NCBI RefSeq assembly: GCF_000017245.1
Contig: NC_009655.1
Coordinates: 2,170,001-2,234,000, forward strand
Source: Actinobacillus succinogenes 130Z
GTDB lineage: Bacteria > Pseudomonadota > Gammaproteobacteria > Enterobacterales > Pasteurellaceae
DNA length: 64,000 nt
Direction: 5' to 3'
Each line of letters begins with the position of its first letter. The first letter of the stretch is position 1. The notes below the pieces were generated by a model. The model worked only from the letters and a program-made list of their open reading frames with translations, was not told the origin of the DNA and did not search any database. Position numbers and translations under genes: made by a program. Positions 60,776 to 64,000 of this stretch are shown piece after piece.

Positions 60776-61384
60776 CTATAAGTTATTTAACCGCACTTGC
60801 GCTTCCTGCTGTTCCAGTGCCGTGGCATTTTTTAAGACTTCTTCAAAGCCGGCTTTTGCCGACGCTTTATCACCTTTGGCTAATTGAATTTCAGCAGTCA
60901 GTAATGTTTTTGGATTAGCAAAACCGGTTTCTTTCACCTGAGCCAATGTGGCTAATGCGCCATCAAAATCTTTCTGTTGAAATTGTACTTCCGCCAAGCG
61001 CATATTTGCCGTTGCCGCTAAAACCGGCTCCGGCGCATGAAACGCCGCCTGTTTCAACACCTCTGCCGCTGATGCAAAATCCTGTTTATTCACGGCGTCT
61101 TTGGCTTTTTCCAGCAATGCCAATGCGGCGTAACCGGTTTTCTCATTGGCTTGCACAAAAGCATCAATCTGAGTCTGTTTTTTCGCACCATCCTGGTGAC
61201 TGATGGCTTGCTCGTATGCCATCGACATTTCCTGCGCCTTCACGGTTTGGTAATCCTGCCAATAACGCCAGCCGATGACACCTGCCAATGCGATAACGAA
61301 AATAGCAATCAAACTTTTATAGTTTTCATTCCACCAAGATTTAATTTCATTGAGTTCTTGTTCTTCTAAACTGGTATAAGCCAT
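60776..61384 (-). CDS. yfgM: YfgM family protein, ancillary SecYEG translocon subunit
   Basis: YfgM is an inner-membrane protein that works with PpiD near the Sec translocon. The 202-residue protein has a short cytoplasmic N-terminus, one helix (SLIAIFVIALAGVIGWRYW, about 24-42) and a periplasmic TPR-like domain. It begins 11 bp after hisS, with GGAT upstream, in the conserved ispG-hisS-yfgM order. Confidence 0.93.
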   Translation of the reverse strand: MAYTSLEEQELNEIKSWWNENYKSLIAIFVIALAGVIGWRYWQDYQTVKAQEMSMAYEQAISHQDGAKKQTQIDAFVQANEKTGYAALALLEKAKDAVNKQDFASAAEVLKQAAFHAPEPVLAATANMRLAEVQFQQKDFDGALATLAQVKETGFANPKTLLTAEIQLAKGDKASAKAGFEEVLKNATALEQQEAQVRLNNL

Positions 61385-61395
61385 GTTTTTAATCC

Positions 61396-62667
61396 TTAAA
61401 ATACGCGTTTTAAATAGTCAATAAGTTCGACTACGGAAATAGTTTGTTGTTCGACTGCACCGGACAAATCTTTCACCACCACTCGATCGGTTTGCACTTC
61501 ACTTTCGCCGATAACCAAAGCCAGTTTGGCGCCAAGCTTATCCGCCCGCTTGAATTGTTTTTGGAATTTACCGCCGGAACAATGAGTCATTACACGCAAG
61601 TGCGGTAATTCCGAACGGATTTTTTCTGCGGTTTGGAAAGCCGCCAGGGTGGTACCTTCACCTGAAAAAACCACATAAATATCCACCGCATTTGGCACGG
61701 AAATATTTTTATTTACTTCCTGAACCAATAACACTAAACGTTCCAAGCCCATAGCGAAACCGACCCCTTGGGTAGCATGTCCGCCCAGCTGTTCGACCAA
61801 ACCGTCGTAACGACCGCCGCCGCAAACCGTACCTTGCGCACCCAAAGCGGACGTCACCCATTCAAATACGGTTTTATTGTAGTAATCCAGTCCTCTTACC
61901 AATTTCGGATTAATTTCATATTGCACGCCCATGTTATCCAGCAGCGCACAAAGCTGCGTAAAATGTTGGCGGCTTTCGTCATCCAGATAATCCAGCAATT
62001 TCGGTGCATCGTTTAATACTTCCTGCAAAGCTTCGTTTTTAGTATCTAAAATCCGCAACGGATTTTTTAACAAACGTTCTTTCTCTTCATCGCTCATCAA
62101 AGCCTGATGGTTTTCCAGAAACGCCACTAACGCCGTACGATAACCGGCACGTGCCGCCAACGAACCGATAGAATTCAGTTGTAACGAAACATGCTGTTCA
62201 ATGCCTAATTCTTTCCACAGACGAGCGGTTAAAATAATCAGCTCCGCATCAATTTCAGGATTGGCAATCCCGAAAATTTCCACTCCCGCCTGATGGAATT
62301 GACGGTAACGACCTTTCTGCGGACGCTCATGACGGAACATCGGTCCCATGTACCACAATCGTTGCTCGTTATTATAAATCCAACCGTTTTCAATCGCCGC
62401 TCGCACGCACCCCGCCGTGCCTTCCGGACGTAGCGTCAGTTGCTCGTCGTTGTCCCAAAACGTATACATTTCTTTGGAAACCACATCGGTAACTTCACCG
62501 ATAGCTCGCGCAAACAGCGGCGTACTTTCCACAATCGGCATACGGACTTCGCTGTAACCGTAACTCGCCAGTACATTACGCACCTTATCTTCAATCCATT
62601 GCCATAACGGTGAATCGGTCGGGGAACAATCATTCATTCCGCGAATTGCTTTAATAATATTTGCCAC
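61396..62667 (-). CDS. hisS: Histidyl-tRNA synthetase
   Basis: HisS charges tRNA-His. The 423-residue class II synthetase has the N-terminal IRGMNDCSP, motif 2 MFRHERPQKGRYRQFHQAG (about 110-128), the histidine-specific LVRGLDYYNKTVFEW (near 257) and CGGGRYDGLVEQLGG (near 288), then the anticodon-binding domain. It lies 72 bp after ispG and 11 bp before yfgM. Confidence 0.98.
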   Translation of the reverse strand: MANIIKAIRGMNDCSPTDSPLWQWIEDKVRNVLASYGYSEVRMPIVESTPLFARAIGEVTDVVSKEMYTFWDNDEQLTLRPEGTAGCVRAAIENGWIYNNEQRLWYMGPMFRHERPQKGRYRQFHQAGVEIFGIANPEIDAELIILTARLWKELGIEQHVSLQLNSIGSLAARAGYRTALVAFLENHQALMSDEEKERLLKNPLRILDTKNEALQEVLNDAPKLLDYLDDESRQHFTQLCALLDNMGVQYEINPKLVRGLDYYNKTVFEWVTSALGAQGTVCGGGRYDGLVEQLGGHATQGVGFAMGLERLVLLVQEVNKNISVPNAVDIYVVFSGEGTTLAAFQTAEKIRSELPHLRVMTHCSGGKFQKQFKRADKLGAKLALVIGESEVQTDRVVVKDLSGAVEQQTISVVELIDYLKRVF

Positions 62668-62739
62668 GTTTTCGTTCTATCCTATATTCTATTTAATACT
62701 ATTCTATTATTCGGTGCCGTTTCGCCGCTCAACCCGGCT

Positions 62740-63855
62740 TTATTCTACCGGAGACACCTCAATACGGTTTTCCTGCATTGCCACTTTCGATCGGATTCTG
62801 GCTTCCAGCTGGTTCACAATGTCGTCGTTATCAAAGCGTTCTTTCTGACGTTCGCCGTTCAGATAATAACCGCTCTTTTTATTCCCGCCGGTCACCCCCA
62901 AATCGGAAACCAGAGCTTCGCCCGGTCCATTCACCACACAACCGATAATCGACACGTCCATCGGCGTGATAATATCTTCGAGCCGTTGTTCAAGCTCGTT
63001 TACTGTGCCGATAACATCAAACTCCTGACGGGAGCAGGTCGGGCAAGCAATAAAATTAATGCCGCGGGAACGGATACGCAATGATTTCAGAATATCAAAA
63101 CCCACTTTGATTTCTTCCACCGGATCCGCCGCCAAGGAAACACGCAAAGTATCGCCGATCCCTTCCGCCAAAAGCATGCCCAAACCCACCGCACTTTTTA
63201 CTGCGCCGGCACGGGCGCCGCCCGCTTCGGTAATACCCAAATGCAACGGCTGTTTAATAGCTTTTGCCAATAAACGGTAACTTTCCACCGCTAAAAACAC
63301 ATCCGATGCCTTCACACTGACTTTGAATTGATCAAAATTGAGACGATCCAAGATCTCTACATGGCGTAATGCGCTTTCCAGTAAAGCTTCCGGGGTAGGC
63401 TCTCCGTATTTTTCCTGCAAATCCCTTTCCAGCGAACCGGCATTCACGCCGATACGAATCGGAATATTTTTATCTTTAGCACAATCCACCACCGCTCGAA
63501 TACGATCTTCCCGTCCAATATTACCCGGGTTAATGCGCAAGCAGTCCACGCCGTACTCAGCCACTTTTAAGGCAATACGGTAATCAAAGTGAATATCCGC
63601 CACTAACGGTACTTTGGTTTGCTGTTTAATTAATTTAAACGCTTCCGCCGCTTCCATAGTCGGTACGGAAACACGGATAATATCCGCACCTACTCGCTCT
63701 AACGCTTTAATTTGCGTTACCGTCGCTTCCACATCGGTGGTACGCGTGTTGGTCATAGACTGAACGGCAATCGGCGCATCACCGCCGACCGGCACATTAC
63801 CGACGTAAATTTTAGTCGATTCACGACGTTTAATGGTTGGTTTAAATGCTGACAT
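62740..63855 (-). CDS. ispG: 4-hydroxy-3-methylbut-2-enyl diphosphate synthase IspG (GcpE)
   Basis: IspG catalyses the penultimate step of the MEP isoprenoid pathway with a [4Fe-4S] cluster. The 371-residue protein has VQSMTNTRTTDVEAT near the N-terminus and the cluster cysteines in ACPTCSRQEFD (near 270) and GCVVNGPGEA (near 305). Its ATG is 5 bp after the rodZ stop. No strong ribosome site is seen, so coupling to rodZ is likely. Confidence 0.97.
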   Translation of the reverse strand: MSAFKPTIKRRESTKIYVGNVPVGGDAPIAVQSMTNTRTTDVEATVTQIKALERVGADIIRVSVPTMEAAEAFKLIKQQTKVPLVADIHFDYRIALKVAEYGVDCLRINPGNIGREDRIRAVVDCAKDKNIPIRIGVNAGSLERDLQEKYGEPTPEALLESALRHVEILDRLNFDQFKVSVKASDVFLAVESYRLLAKAIKQPLHLGITEAGGARAGAVKSAVGLGMLLAEGIGDTLRVSLAADPVEEIKVGFDILKSLRIRSRGINFIACPTCSRQEFDVIGTVNELEQRLEDIITPMDVSIIGCVVNGPGEALVSDLGVTGGNKKSGYYLNGERQKERFDNDDIVNQLEARIRSKVAMQENRIEVSPVE

Positions 63856-63860
63856 AATCG

Positions 63861-64000
63861 TTATTGAAGTTTAAATTTAGCGACACGACCATCCACTTTC
63901 AGCGGATAATTTTCGCCCTTATAGGTAATTTTTACATTGCTTGGCGCACCGATGATGACAGCATAAGGCGCACCATCTTTAAAATTCAGGGTTTCACCTT
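63861..64000 (-). CDS. rodZ: Cytoskeleton protein RodZ, C-terminal end only
   Basis: The last 46 codons of a gene that continues beyond the window. The visible residues include GETLNFKDGAPYAVIIGAPS, then NVKITYKGE, and end VAKFKLQ. They match the periplasmic C-terminal (DUF4115) end of RodZ, which links MreB to the elongation machinery. The rodZ-ispG-hisS-yfgM order of E. coli supports the call. Confidence 0.85.
   Translation of the reverse strand, partial: GETLNFKDGAPYAVIIGAPSNVKITYKGENYPLKVDGRVAKFKLQ

Larger units (their letters stand above)
1..64000. repeat. DNA uptake signal sequences (AAGTGCGGT core)
   Basis: About 50 copies of the Haemophilus-type uptake core AAGTGCGGT or its complement ACCGCACTT were counted by eye. 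Inverted pairs lie near 6258/6281, 11775/11814, 14264/14280, 23283/23333, 28501/28534, 45552/45576, 51303/51318 and 55576/55599. Two direct copies sit between exbB and tsaD (about 47421 and 47459). Many single copies are inside genes, including mnmE, hemE, rapA, pssA, yfiF, tsaD, clpB, deoC, queC, queE, secM, hisS and ispG. They mark DNA for natural competence, and paired copies serve as terminators. Confidence 0.9.

Noticed and set aside
1..64000. Search for CRISPR arrays, prophage, integrons and insertion sequences
   Set aside because: No spaced direct repeats, transposase, phage or attachment genes seen. xerC is the housekeeping recombinase.

Overview
The window is chromosomal DNA of a member of the Pasteurellaceae. 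Three things point there: about 50 copies of the Haemophilus-type DNA uptake signal core AAGTGCGGT (either strand, roughly one per 1.3 kb), Haemophilus-like gene content and order (kdkA/opsX, hemE-yjaG-hupA, exbB-exbD-tonB, secM-secA-mutT), and gene lengths that match Haemophilus and Actinobacillus proteins. The SecM protein ends in HAPIRGSP, the arrest peptide described from [Mannheimia] (Basfia) succiniciproducens, so that species or a very close relative is the best guess (inference). No prophage, insertion sequence, CRISPR array or genomic island is seen. This is mostly core genome, with a few accessory transport and metabolism genes.

Layout. 1-8 kb: end of dapF, a DUF484 gene, then a lactate utilisation operon (lldP, lldEFG) sitting between the DUF484 gene and xerC-yigB. 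8-19 kb: mnmE, yggT-yggU, corA with a long structured leader, ndh, nudC, hemE-yjaG-hupA, and the LPS genes kdkA and opsX, then rluA. 19-24 kb: a TAXI-type TRAP transporter locus with two paralogous binding proteins flanking one fused permease and a Usp gene. 24-34 kb: rapA, pnuC, mntP, nhaA, a HAD phosphatase, a tartrate/D-malate dehydrogenase gene broken by one amber codon, and a secreted tannase-like esterase. 34-36 kb: a DcuB-type C4-dicarboxylate transporter carrying an extra domain of about 100 residues. 36-42 kb: the yceD-rpmF-plsX-fabHDG-acpP fatty-acid cluster and a tRNA-Ile2 gene. 42-48 kb: pssA, a TrmH-type methylase, a DUF554 protein and exbBD-tonB. 47-55 kb: tsaD, clpB, deoC, a zinc peptidase, and queCDE behind a preQ1-I riboswitch. 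55-64 kb: mutT, secA, secM, a DciA-like gene, gor, yfgM, hisS, ispG and the 3' end of rodZ.

Metabolic picture. Lactate uptake and oxidation (lldPEFG), a type II NADH dehydrogenase, and a C4-dicarboxylate carrier of the DcuB family fit a facultative anaerobe that ends fermentation in succinate. Regulation visible in the DNA includes a composite CRP/FNR site ahead of lldP, a preQ1-I riboswitch ahead of queC, a SecM arrest system for secA, a sigma-32-like promoter for clpB, a Fur-like palindrome at exbB, a promoter so close to yceD that its mRNA should be nearly leaderless, and a structured corA leader with competing hairpins. Many rho-independent terminators are built from inverted pairs of the uptake sequence.

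Best candidates for new biology are the corA leader, the DcuB insert domain and the two-receptor TAXI locus. The SecM and preQ1 elements are the most secure regulatory calls but belong to known families.
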